A stretch of DNA of 57,303 bases from a virus. The stretch is taken from positions 1 to 57,303 of the IMG/VR virus record IMGVR_UViG_3300005965_000006; one strand, written 5' to 3'. The first letter of the stretch is position 1. Every line of letters starts with the position of its first letter. Below, one piece after another: positions 16,532 to 25,870 of the stretch. Below the pieces are notes generated by a model. The model ran no database searches. It was not told the DNA's origin and saw only the letters and a list, made by a program, of their open reading frames with translations. A program made the translations under genes and the position numbers.

Positions 16532-16707
16532 TGAAAGTATGTTCTAAGTGTAAAATTGAATATCCTGAATATAGTAAAGTAAAAGATGTTCTTCGCAATA
16601 AACGTGTTAAAAACGTCACACCTTGTGATATAATAATTAAAGAGCAAATATTGGAAATACTTACTATAGAAGAGCATAAAGAAAAGCATAAATTGAGGTA
16701 TAACTAG
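16531..16707 (+). CDS. Small CxxC protein (58 aa)
   Basis: ATG 16531 lies inside the stop of the GNAT-like gene. Begins with a CSKCKIEYPE knuckle like that of the 2550 gene, but the second Cys pair is missing (only one further Cys), so the zinc site would be incomplete. The rest is basic and helical. It may be a decayed zinc-ribbon/HNH remnant. Confidence 0.5.
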   Translation: MKVCSKCKIEYPEYSKVKDVLRNKRVKNVTPCDIIIKEQILEILTIEEHKEKHKLRYN

Positions 16708-17283
16708 ATGGCCGACCCTCTTACCTTGTTAATTATAGGCGGCATTCTCGCTGTAACAGGAACCGCAGTATCAACTGGGGTTGTTGCTCATCAAGCAAAT
16801 GAAAGTCGCAAATATCAGCAAGAGGTTCTTGACAAACAAAGACTTGTTGCTGAAGAGAATGCTGCATTAGCTAGGCAACAAGCAGATGTTAAAGCTTGGG
16901 AAGTCAAACGTCAAGCACATAGGTTTAGAGCCACCCAACTTACGAAAATGGGGGCTTCTGGCGTAGGTATGGAAGGCAACTTCTTGGACTTAGTAGGTCA
17001 ATCTGCTGCAGACCAAGAATGGGATATTTTAAATACTAAATATGAAGGTAAATTAACAGCTCGTCAACATATGATACAAGCAATGGGTGCTCAAGACCAA
17101 ATAGATTTACTTGATAAGCAAATGCAGAATCCATGGCTTGAGAGTGGTATTGCGGGAGCAACTACTGCAGGCTCAACGATGTTCTCTATTGCTGGTTCCG
17201 GCGTTGGTAGCGGCTCAGGCGGCTCAGGCGGTGGTTCCGGTGGAGGCGGCTCAGGCGGTGGTTCCGGTGGAGGCGGTAGCTAA
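16708..17283 (+). CDS. Internal virion protein B, gp14-like (191 aa)
   Basis: Hydrophobic N-terminus (LTLLIIGGILAVTGTAVSTGVV), then a long Gln/Ala-rich helix with GASGVGMEGNFLDLVGQSAADQ, the design of T7 gp14 (196 aa), which forms the outer-membrane part of the ejection channel. The C-terminus is a run of about 30 Gly/Ser residues in GGSGGGS-like repeats, encoded by short DNA repeats. This flexible tail is unusual for the family. Confidence 0.8.
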   Translation: MADPLTLLIIGGILAVTGTAVSTGVVAHQANESRKYQQEVLDKQRLVAEENAALARQQADVKAWEVKRQAHRFRATQLTKMGASGVGMEGNFLDLVGQSAADQEWDILNTKYEGKLTARQHMIQAMGAQDQIDLLDKQMQNPWLESGIAGATTAGSTMFSIAGSGVGSGSGGSGGGSGGGGSGGGSGGGGS

Positions 17284-20159
17284 TGGGAATTAAATATTAT
17301 ACTCCTCAAACAACAGTAGGTATAGGACAAGGTGCTGCTACCTATCCTACAACAAGAAAAGGTGTCTCAGGTTCAGCGGTTGCTATGGGTCATTTAGCTC
17401 AAGGTTTTGCGGCCTTGGGTAAATCTGCTGCTCAATATGGAGCTCAATTAGAAAAACGCAGAAATTTAGAAGAAACATCTAATGCTCAAGTAGAATTTAT
17501 GACTCAGCTAGATAAACAAACAGCTAATTATCTTAGTGATACAGAATTTGAGGATTTCGAGACTTATACAGGACAGGCTAAAGACCAATTTGACAATCTT
17601 TTAACAACTACCTCACAAAGAATAACAAACCCTCAAATAAGGCAAGAATTTGTCAATAAAATGAGACTAGCTAAAGAAGCGCAGTATGTAGATAAAATTG
17701 CTTCACAAGGTAGACAATTATCTGAATCTCATTTTAAAGCTAGTGCTCAGAGAGATATAAATCAAATAAATTCTCTTTTACAGAACCCTGATTCTATGCT
17801 TTCTTATGAAGAGGCTGTTACAAACCTTGCTGATAAGATAGAGCAATATTCAGAAGGCCAAGAGGTTTCCGAGGAAGTTAAGGAACAGTTCTATAAAGAA
17901 GAGCAATTAAAGATGATTTTGTCCCATTCCTATGGGCAAATAGAGAAAGACCCAATTGCTTATAAAAAAGCCTTACTAGGCGATTATAATACTTTCTTAC
18001 AAGAACGAGGTTATGATATTGAAGGTCAACCTGATGAGGAAGTTCTAAAGGAATTTTTTGAATCTGAGCATGCCCCTAATTTTGCCCGTGAGATGCCTCA
18101 GCATATTAGAGCTCGTTTATTAGGCGCTGCTGATAATAAGATTGCTGCCCTTCGTAAAAAAGCTGAGAAAGCTATGAAAGAGCAAGCCGTTATTGATAGG
18201 GCCCTGTTTGATAAGAACAATGAGCTTCATCTTATGAGTATAGAAAATGAAGGTAAACCTATACAACCCAATTATATTCCTCGGGTCATGGGTGATACTT
18301 CTAATATACTTGGAGAAAAATACAACCTTATTAATAAAGTAGCTAACGAGGCAGGAATAGACCCTATTCTATTTCTTTCTATGCTTGAACAGGAATCTGG
18401 TGCTTCTCATATTACTAAAGATGGTAAAATTATTACTTCTAAGGTTGGGGCTCTTGGTATAGGACAATTAATGCCGGCTACAGCCAAAGGTTTAGGGGTA
18501 GACCCTCATGATGAAGAAGATAACCTCCGAGGCGCTGCTAAGTATTTAAAACAACAATTGGCAACTTTTGGTGGCGATGTTTCCAAAGCTATTGCTGCTT
18601 ATAATGCTGGACCAGGCGCCGTTAAAAAATACAAAGGTATTCCTCCATATGAGGAAACTCAGAAACACGTGAAAAGTATAATGGCTAAGTATAAAAAGAA
18701 CTTAGCTGAGTACACACCTGAATTAGCTGGCACATCTATGCAAGAACAAGCTTATAATATTACTTTAGCTGAAACGGGTTCTGAAGCTCAAGCAAAAGTT
18801 GCTGCAATGAAACAACGAGACAAAGAAGTAAAAGCTGAATTAACTTATCAAATAAAGCAAGAAATAGGTGCCTTATTTACTGAAGGTGACCTAAGAGGCT
18901 TCCTAGAACAATACAAAGCCGAAGTAGCTCAGATTCCTGCTAATGACCCAAGAAAGGCCGTCTTCTCGGACAAGTTGAAATTAGCTGAAGCTCAAGTTGA
19001 GTCAAAAATAAAAGAAATGAAAAAGGACCCTGCTGCTTATATTGATAAGTATGCAAATGTAGTTGATGGTTTAGAAGGTGCTACTCGTTTTGAAGCTCGT
19101 CGAGTTGGACAACGCGCAATGGGTATTCCTGACGGTGGGGTTAAAGTTCTTACTAAAGCGGAACAAAACTTTTTTACACAAAACATCCTTGAACAAGATA
19201 ATCCTGAAGCACGTATAGAAACTATAAGAGGATTACAACAAATAGTTGGACCAGAAAACTATGGCTTAGCTATTAGACAACTAGCTAATGAAGAAGACGC
19301 TCTTCATTCAGCTTATTGGATGCTTCCTCAGTTAGATGCTATTGGTAGTTCTGCCTCAAATCAAATAGCTAAGGCTTTGACTTATTTTGATACTAAAGAA
19401 CTTAAGAAGATAAATACAGAAAATGAATTTGTAGATAGAGATTTATTAAATAAGCTCAATAGTAAATTAGCACCATTGCTAGGTTCTAATATGCTTACTA
19501 GCGACCCTAGAGCAGCTAAGATGTTTAGGGACACAGCTTATTTATTGGGTAGATATTATATAGCTACTAGTAATGCTAGTGACAATGAAGTAGCTGATTT
19601 AGTAAAAAAACAATTAATGGATGATTCTTACCATATAGTAGATTCTGGTTTTTGGACTGACAAGAATATTCTTATTTCAAAAAATCAAGAGGATAACTTA
19701 GACCCAGTTCCTATACAAAAACTATTATCAAAATATAGGGAAGTGCCTTTCCAAAAAGAAGATTTACTTTTTTTAGATGATGTTATTCAAGCTGAATTAG
19801 AAATAGGTCAAGATATTTATGAAGAGTATAGGGATATGTATAATGAGAACTTTTTAGATATAGTTAATGAGAATATTACCTATATCCCTACTGTTACAGG
19901 AACAGGTGTTTATGTTGGATACAAAAGCCCTACTATGTTAGATAAAACTATCCTCCTTTACGATAAGAATAAAAAACCTATCTATATAGATTTTAATAAG
20001 GGTCAAAAAGTTATTCAGGAAGCTGACGCTTATACCCCACCTACTCATAAAGAAGTAACTACTATGGTAGGCAAAAAATCGAAAACATTAACTAGTCAAT
20101 TAGATAAGCATAAAATGAGAGAAGATTATTTTTCTCAAGCAATACAGGATTTTAGATAA
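17283..20159 (+). CDS. Internal virion protein with lytic transglycosylase domain (958 aa)
   Basis: A long helical ejection protein. Residues about 345-470 form an SLT-type peptidoglycan lyase: catalytic Glu371 in LEQESG, then GALGIGQLMPATA and AIAAYNAGPGAVKKY. The enzyme would open a local hole in peptidoglycan for the DNA channel. In T7 this domain sits on gp16; here it is within the gp15-like protein. Start and stop overlap the neighbouring genes (TAATG), so the cluster is translationally coupled. Confidence 0.9.
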   Translation: MGIKYYTPQTTVGIGQGAATYPTTRKGVSGSAVAMGHLAQGFAALGKSAAQYGAQLEKRRNLEETSNAQVEFMTQLDKQTANYLSDTEFEDFETYTGQAKDQFDNLLTTTSQRITNPQIRQEFVNKMRLAKEAQYVDKIASQGRQLSESHFKASAQRDINQINSLLQNPDSMLSYEEAVTNLADKIEQYSEGQEVSEEVKEQFYKEEQLKMILSHSYGQIEKDPIAYKKALLGDYNTFLQERGYDIEGQPDEEVLKEFFESEHAPNFAREMPQHIRARLLGAADNKIAALRKKAEKAMKEQAVIDRALFDKNNELHLMSIENEGKPIQPNYIPRVMGDTSNILGEKYNLINKVANEAGIDPILFLSMLEQESGASHITKDGKIITSKVGALGIGQLMPATAKGLGVDPHDEEDNLRGAAKYLKQQLATFGGDVSKAIAAYNAGPGAVKKYKGIPPYEETQKHVKSIMAKYKKNLAEYTPELAGTSMQEQAYNITLAETGSEAQAKVAAMKQRDKEVKAELTYQIKQEIGALFTEGDLRGFLEQYKAEVAQIPANDPRKAVFSDKLKLAEAQVESKIKEMKKDPAAYIDKYANVVDGLEGATRFEARRVGQRAMGIPDGGVKVLTKAEQNFFTQNILEQDNPEARIETIRGLQQIVGPENYGLAIRQLANEEDALHSAYWMLPQLDAIGSSASNQIAKALTYFDTKELKKINTENEFVDRDLLNKLNSKLAPLLGSNMLTSDPRAAKMFRDTAYLLGRYYIATSNASDNEVADLVKKQLMDDSYHIVDSGFWTDKNILISKNQEDNLDPVPIQKLLSKYREVPFQKEDLLFLDDVIQAELEIGQDIYEEYRDMYNENFLDIVNENITYIPTVTGTGVYVGYKSPTMLDKTILLYDKNKKPIYIDFNKGQKVIQEADAYTPPTHKEVTTMVGKKSKTLTSQLDKHKMREDYFSQAIQDFR

Positions 20160-22183
20160 TGCCTTCATTATTCCCAGAAACAAATATAGAAAATGTGTTT
20201 TCCCCTTCTGGCTATTTAAAGCAACAGGAAGAGGAGCCACTTACTAAAGGTAGATTATTTGATATTTCTGCTGATGAAGCACAGTTAGATTCCCCTACTG
20301 CTTCATTATTTAGGATGCATGATATGGCTGAAATAAGTCGTATTGCTCAAGGTACTGAAACTTATGAGCCAGCTAAAGCTAATGAATTATATAAGAAGTA
20401 TGGTCTTAACTTTAATGAGCCTATAACAAAAATTGAAGCTGATTATATGGCAAGACAGAAAATGCGTGAGTATCAAGCAAGACAGGCACTTGCTCGGAGT
20501 GAGGGGGATTTTATGAGCGGGGCAGCATCTTTTGGTGGGTCTATTTTTGGTTCATTTATGGACCCTATAAACATTGCTGCCTCTGCTATTCCTATTACAA
20601 AATTATTTCCAGGAATGAAAGCTATGCACGCTACGGGTTCAGCTTTTAATAAAATGAAACTAGGCTTTGTAGATGCTGCTATAGGTAATGCCATAGTTGA
20701 GCCACTTGCTGTAGGTGCTGCAACTATGGACCAACGGGATTATACTGTAACAGATGCCATGACAAATATATTTATTGGCGGCTTACTTGGTGTAGGTATT
20801 ACAGGTCTTGGTGAAGGTGTTCGTTATTTATCTCGAGCAAATAAATTCAATGCCTTAGCTACTGGTTTAAAAGAATATTCCAATAGCCAAATACCTACAG
20901 CAAAAGACGGAATTATAGACACTAGTCCTCAGGCCTCGCGCTTCACTTTCGAAGATTTAGTGAATTTAAGTGATGATATGTTACAGGTTAATAAATCGGA
21001 TGCTGCTGAATATAGGGTTCAATTAAAAGATGATGGTCCGTTAGGTAAACTTATTGGTATAGGCGATGATTTGCAATCAGCTAAACAGGACCTTAAACAG
21101 CAATATGGTGTTTTATTGGATAATGATATTCTTTCTAAAGGCTACGACACTAATACAGTTGCTACTAAGATAGAGTCTACTTTATTTGAACACTTCCCTA
21201 ATTTAGACTCTGAAGATTTAACTAGAATGTTAGATACATTAGGTCCAAGAGAAGATTTATTAGACTTTGTTTATAGAGAAACTAATGGACTTAAAGACTT
21301 GGATACCTATGTTAAAAATCTTAAAGTCAAAGAAGGCGCTAGAGCTAAAACAACAGTTAAGAGAATAGCAAGGGCCTTAGAAGAAAGAATTGAAGATAAA
21401 GTCCAAGAGGTCGCGGTTCGAACTGAGGCCCGTAAGTTACTTTTGCAACGTAGTAAGCGAGGTAGTGTAAAAGAATTACTTCGTATGGCTAGAGGAGAAG
21501 AAAAAGAATTATTTACACCTGAAGTAAGGCAACAACGTCTCGAAGAGCTTCAAACTAAACGTGACAAAGCTTCTGGAGCTCTTGAGGACTTAAATGCTCA
21601 AATGCGTCAACTTGAGGAAGATTTTGCTCTTAAACAAAAACAGCTAGATAAAACTAATAAATTAGCTCGCCGCGAAAAATTAAAGTCTGAAATAACTGAC
21701 ATAAGTCGCGCCATTAATACGCTACAAAACGATATTACTACGGCCCGAAACTTATCGAACTTAGACCCAGAGGCTACACTTAAATCTAGGCAAGATAGAA
21801 TAGGTGCTATGAAGTCTGTTCTGGAAGACTTGCAAAAAGATGCCCGGACAGTCGATGATATTCGTAATATAATAGAAGGTAAGAAAAAGCCGCGGCATGA
21901 ATTAAATCAACCTGAGACTGTTGCTGAATTTAATGATTATTTATCTCAGGCACAGGAAACAATAGAGGTTGAGAGTGCTGAAGTAACTGAGTTAGCTAAT
22001 AATATCCAACGACAAGTAGAAGATATTAAGGAAGATAATATCTATAGTAAACTTGGTGCTGAACTTGAAAAAGAAGTTAACGAGATAAATGAGGAATTTG
22101 ATAAAGTAAGTAAGGACCTTAAGAAAGATTATCAAGATTACCTCGATTGTAGAATTGTAGAAGGAATAAGTAATGCCAATTAG
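20159..22183 (+). CDS. DNA ejection protein, N-terminal gp16-like part (674 aa)
   Basis: Residues 110-225 are Gly/Ala-rich and amphipathic (SGAASFGGSIFGSFMDPINI and GGLLGVGITGLGEGV), fitting membrane insertion during DNA ejection. The second half is charged coiled coil (about 400-660). It ends 11 bases after the start of the next gene. Together the two reading frames have about the size of one T7 gp16 (1318 aa) or a little more, so they may be halves of a split ejection protein. Confidence 0.75.
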   Translation: MPSLFPETNIENVFSPSGYLKQQEEEPLTKGRLFDISADEAQLDSPTASLFRMHDMAEISRIAQGTETYEPAKANELYKKYGLNFNEPITKIEADYMARQKMREYQARQALARSEGDFMSGAASFGGSIFGSFMDPINIAASAIPITKLFPGMKAMHATGSAFNKMKLGFVDAAIGNAIVEPLAVGAATMDQRDYTVTDAMTNIFIGGLLGVGITGLGEGVRYLSRANKFNALATGLKEYSNSQIPTAKDGIIDTSPQASRFTFEDLVNLSDDMLQVNKSDAAEYRVQLKDDGPLGKLIGIGDDLQSAKQDLKQQYGVLLDNDILSKGYDTNTVATKIESTLFEHFPNLDSEDLTRMLDTLGPREDLLDFVYRETNGLKDLDTYVKNLKVKEGARAKTTVKRIARALEERIEDKVQEVAVRTEARKLLLQRSKRGSVKELLRMARGEEKELFTPEVRQQRLEELQTKRDKASGALEDLNAQMRQLEEDFALKQKQLDKTNKLARREKLKSEITDISRAINTLQNDITTARNLSNLDPEATLKSRQDRIGAMKSVLEDLQKDARTVDDIRNIIEGKKKPRHELNQPETVAEFNDYLSQAQETIEVESAEVTELANNIQRQVEDIKEDNIYSKLGAELEKEVNEINEEFDKVSKDLKKDYQDYLDCRIVEGISNAN

Positions 22184-24701
22184 TAAAAAGAATTGTTATA
22201 CCTCATTTAAAGCAATTGCTGCTAAGTATATGGCGCCTGAAGATGTTGGCTCTTTCATACAAGAACACGCTATGCTGGTTAAAAAATTACAGAAGGAAAA
22301 TAGCTCCCTTAACCTCGAGCGTGCTGAAGCAAAAGCAGGTGAACAACTACTTAATAAGATAGAACAACAAGCATTACAAATAAAGAAAAACAAACTTTTC
22401 AGCATGCAGAAAAAACTAGAAATAATTAAGTATGTTACTGAAACATATAAAGATAGTCCTATAGAAGGTATAAATGCTTTTCTTGCAGGTGCTGGCGGGG
22501 ATATAAATGCTATGTTTAAAGGTTCTAAAGGTTATGTAGAAGGTTCTATGAACTCCCTAGCTTCCGAAGTAGACTTACAACAAAGTAAAGCAGTAGGAGC
22601 TTATTATACAGAATTAAAAGATGCTAATGTATTCCAAGAATATGTTTCTGGTAAACTAGACAAACATATTATAGATGAGTTAATTGCCCTACAAAAAAAT
22701 AGACCTCTTGGACAATCAGGTTCTCAGAGTGCTCGGAAAATAGCTGAAGTTCTTAATAAACACAGTGAAATATGGAGAAATAAATTAAATGAATATGGTG
22801 CTGGTTTAGAGCCCGAATTTACTTCTATATTAACTATATCTCATGATGTACCTAAACTTGAATTAAAAGGTTCAACTAAAGCTGAATCTAGGCAACACTG
22901 GATAAATTTTGTTAAACCTTTACTTGACTGGGATAATATGATTGGTGCTGAAACACCTGATGAATTTCTCTCTGGTATGTTTGATACACTATTATCCGGT
23001 AAACATCTTGATTATGAAAATCCTTTAAGTGAAAGATTAACCACAACTCTGGCTGAAAGAATGAGATCCAAGAGGTTTTTAAAATTTAAGGATGCTGATA
23101 GTTATATGAAATATAATAAGGAATATGGCTATCATAACTTAAGAGAATCTTTCCACTATGGGCTGATGAATATTTCAAGTAATTTTGCTTTAACTAAGAG
23201 ACTTGGGGTTAGTGCTAGACATACGTTATTATCTGCCATTAAAGATATAGCTCAATTATACTCTCGTAGTGATGATTTAAAGGCCATTAGAGCTTTTAGA
23301 AATACTGGGCCGGAAGGTATACCTGAATCAAGTAAACATCTTATAGCAGAGATTTTTGGTGATACTAAACGTCCAGTTAACCACGCATTATCTAAATGGG
23401 CTGCTACATTGAGAAATATAGAAAGTATGGCTAAATTAGGTATGGCTACAATTTCTTCTTTCTCCGATATTCATAATGTAGCCTATGAAGCAGTATTCCA
23501 AGGTAGAAATTATCATCAACAATTATTCGGTACAGTAAATAATTTAGTTAAGAATCTTGCGGGAGTTAAATCAGCTGAAAGGCGTAGGATTCTTAATTCC
23601 ATAGGTATATTTTCTGATTCAATTCCAGGCCTTATTGTGGAACGTTATGGGATGGATAGTTCTACTCCAGGCTTTTTATCTAAACAGCTTAGAACCTTTT
23701 TTAATATAAATGGTTTAAGATGGTGGGCTGATGGTATAAGAGAGTCTTCAGCAATGGGTTTACTTAATTATCTAGGCCAGCACGCGTCAGAAAAAACCTC
23801 TTGGCTAGGTCTTCCTGAACCAACACGTCAATTATTAAAATCCTATAGTATCAATAAAAAAGAGTGGGATATATTATTACAAGCAGGTGTAGATACTCTT
23901 GAAGGTAAAACTTTTCTTACTATAGAAAAATTACAAGAGCTTGGTGATGATTTGTTTGTAGATATAAAAAAAGAAGATTTTCTTGATAACTATAGAAGAT
24001 TAATATTAGATAGGTCTAATAATGCTGCTATTTTACCAGGTGCTCATGAGAGAGCTTTATTTCGTAGAAGTACAAAACCTGGAACATATGACGGCGAATT
24101 TTTTAGAATGCTTGCACAATTCAAATCTTTTCCTGTAGCTATAATAAATAAAAATCTCAATAAGATGTTATATGCTAAAGGAGGAGCAAATAATGCAATA
24201 GACGCTTTTATGAATGGAAGTGCTGATAAATTAGGTCTTATAAATACTATATTAACTATGACTACTATAGGTTATGCGTCTATGACAATTAAGGACTATT
24301 TTAAAGGTAGAAACCCTAGAGAATTTAGTGCTGAGACATTAGGTGCTGCTATGATTCAAGGTGGTGCATTAGGTTTATATGGTGATTTACTTTTATCAGA
24401 TGCCACTAAGTATGGAGGTAGATTTACAGATAATTTTGCTGATACACCTGTCGCAGGGCTTATAAATGATATTTATTCTGTAGCTCGTTCTGGCGAAGAT
24501 TTTATGCCTACATTAGTAAAGCGAGGTAAAAACCATATTCCATATAGTAATTTATTCTGGACTAAGCCTATTGTAGATTATATGTTATTATATAGACTAC
24601 AAGAAGAACTTGACCCTGGTTATCTTAGACGTATGGAGCGGAGGATTGAACGAGATAATAAACAGTCTTTTTGGCTTCAACCATCAGATGCAGTAAAGTA
24701 G
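22173..24701 (+). CDS. DNA ejection protein, C-terminal gp16-like part (842 aa)
   Basis: Helical, with the segments MAKLGMATISSFSDIHNVAY and LNYLGQHASEKTSWLGLP and later FFRMLAQFKSFPVAIINKNL, which are characteristic of C-terminal regions of large podovirus ejection proteins. Frame starts at ATG 22173 with only a weak ribosome site inside the preceding gene, so it is probably expressed by coupling. The gene contains two CCAAGAGGT-type words. Confidence 0.75.
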   Translation: MPISKKNCYTSFKAIAAKYMAPEDVGSFIQEHAMLVKKLQKENSSLNLERAEAKAGEQLLNKIEQQALQIKKNKLFSMQKKLEIIKYVTETYKDSPIEGINAFLAGAGGDINAMFKGSKGYVEGSMNSLASEVDLQQSKAVGAYYTELKDANVFQEYVSGKLDKHIIDELIALQKNRPLGQSGSQSARKIAEVLNKHSEIWRNKLNEYGAGLEPEFTSILTISHDVPKLELKGSTKAESRQHWINFVKPLLDWDNMIGAETPDEFLSGMFDTLLSGKHLDYENPLSERLTTTLAERMRSKRFLKFKDADSYMKYNKEYGYHNLRESFHYGLMNISSNFALTKRLGVSARHTLLSAIKDIAQLYSRSDDLKAIRAFRNTGPEGIPESSKHLIAEIFGDTKRPVNHALSKWAATLRNIESMAKLGMATISSFSDIHNVAYEAVFQGRNYHQQLFGTVNNLVKNLAGVKSAERRRILNSIGIFSDSIPGLIVERYGMDSSTPGFLSKQLRTFFNINGLRWWADGIRESSAMGLLNYLGQHASEKTSWLGLPEPTRQLLKSYSINKKEWDILLQAGVDTLEGKTFLTIEKLQELGDDLFVDIKKEDFLDNYRRLILDRSNNAAILPGAHERALFRRSTKPGTYDGEFFRMLAQFKSFPVAIINKNLNKMLYAKGGANNAIDAFMNGSADKLGLINTILTMTTIGYASMTIKDYFKGRNPREFSAETLGAAMIQGGALGLYGDLLLSDATKYGGRFTDNFADTPVAGLINDIYSVARSGEDFMPTLVKRGKNHIPYSNLFWTKPIVDYMLLYRLQEELDPGYLRRMERRIERDNKQSFWLQPSDAVK

Positions 24702-24764
24702 CTAATGTAATGTAAACTTTATTTAACTTATGATAGTATTAGTTAAGTAGTAAAAAGGTTTACT

Positions 24765-25022
24765 ATGTCTGAGTTAAGAAATAAAATATGGGATATGCAC
24801 GGAAAAGTTTCATCTTTGGAGACTTGGGCTCAAGGTATGGATGAAAAGCTAGATACTGTTATTAAGGCTGCAGCTAATCCAAGTCGAAAGTGTAATGGTC
24901 TTCAGAAAGTGGAAAAGATTCTCATAGGATTGGAAGTCTTAGTTATTATTTCATTACTTTTAAACCCTACCACAGCTGCATTAACTAAACAGGTAATAGA
25001 TTTAGTAAAGGCAGTTTCATAA
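24765..25022 (+). CDS. Holin-like single-span membrane protein (85 aa)
   Basis: A coiled N-terminus (MHGKVSSLETWAQGMDEKLD) precedes a basic stretch and one hydrophobic segment (ILIGLEVLVIISLLLNP, about residues 50-66). Size, topology and position directly before a peptidase-type endolysin suggest a holin or spanin-like lysis partner. A possible promoter (TGTAAT, 17 bases, TATGAT at 24706-24734) stands upstream. Start of the endolysin overlaps its stop. Confidence 0.6.
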   Translation: MSELRNKIWDMHGKVSSLETWAQGMDEKLDTVIKAAANPSRKCNGLQKVEKILIGLEVLVIISLLLNPTTAALTKQVIDLVKAVS

Positions 25023-25495
25023 TGACTTTGATTTATGTACCAAAATATTACAATATTAAAGAGCTTGTTAGTCCAGTAGTATATAATAAATATGGAAATA
25101 GTGCTTGGATGTTTTTTCAAGGTGACCCTGAGTATCTTATGGACCTTGATTTTTTAAGAGAAGAATGGGGTTCGGGTATTTATCTTAATACTTGGGCTTT
25201 TCCTGGAGTAAAACCTTATAGAGATGAGGCGGCTTACAGATGTAATGTTGATGATATAGTACGTAAGAAACGTGGCCCTTATTGTAGTGGGCATACTATG
25301 TGTAAGGCTTTTGACCCAATGCCCGCAAATGGTCAGTATGAAAAATTTTGGCATTTTATATGGGCTTTAATAACAAATGGAAAATTTAAAAGGTTTAATC
25401 GTATAGAACATCATAAACATACAGTAGCTAAAGGTTATGTTCATATAGATAGTTTTAGTCCAAGTGGTAAGCCTGAAGTGTTTACAATTAAGTAA
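25022..25495 (+). CDS. M15-type peptidase, probable endolysin (157 aa)
   Basis: The N-terminus (YYNIKELVSPVVYNKYG) and LDFLREEWGSGIYLNTW match the phage/peptidase M15 fold. Zinc ligands are visible as SGHTMCKAFD (His91, Asp98) and HID (His141-Asp143). It would cut peptide cross-links in the cell wall at lysis, or act as a virion peptidase. Coupled to the holin-like gene. Confidence 0.75.
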   Translation: MTLIYVPKYYNIKELVSPVVYNKYGNSAWMFFQGDPEYLMDLDFLREEWGSGIYLNTWAFPGVKPYRDEAAYRCNVDDIVRKKRGPYCSGHTMCKAFDPMPANGQYEKFWHFIWALITNGKFKRFNRIEHHKHTVAKGYVHIDSFSPSGKPEVFTIK

Positions 25496-25531
25496 GGTCG
25501 AGTTATAATAAAAATAAAAGGAGGTAACATC

Positions 25532-25858
25532 ATGGGATTTAATTTACAGGTAATTGCAAACTTATTAACAGCTGCTTATCCTATACTTAAATTAGCCGTA
25601 GACAAAATCTTTAATTCAACTACAGTAGATGAAAAAGCTAAAGAGGTCTTTGGTAAATTTGCCGAAGCTAGCAATGAAGCTATTGATAAAACTATGGAAG
25701 CTATCAAAATTGCAGAAGAAAATAGAAACCCTGTAACTGATGGTTTAGTTTTTAAATTTGGTAGAATGCTAAAAGCCTTTACAACAAAAGCAAATGGTAT
25801 TGTTGCTTATATTGAAGAAAACTTCGGTGAAATTGATTTAGACCCATCTAAGTATTAA
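25532..25858 (+). CDS. Unknown helical protein after lysis genes (108 aa)
   Basis: Starts after AAAGGAGGTAAC, a very strong ribosome site. Predicted helices with a hydrophobic N-terminal segment (VIANLLTAAYPILKLAV) that could touch the membrane. A TATAAT-like box occurs near 25505. Possibly another lysis or tail-assembly factor. No family recognised. Confidence 0.6.
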   Translation: MGFNLQVIANLLTAAYPILKLAVDKIFNSTTVDEKAKEVFGKFAEASNEAIDKTMEAIKIAEENRNPVTDGLVFKFGRMLKAFTTKANGIVAYIEENFGEIDLDPSKY

Positions 25859-25870
25859 TAAGGAGACGTC

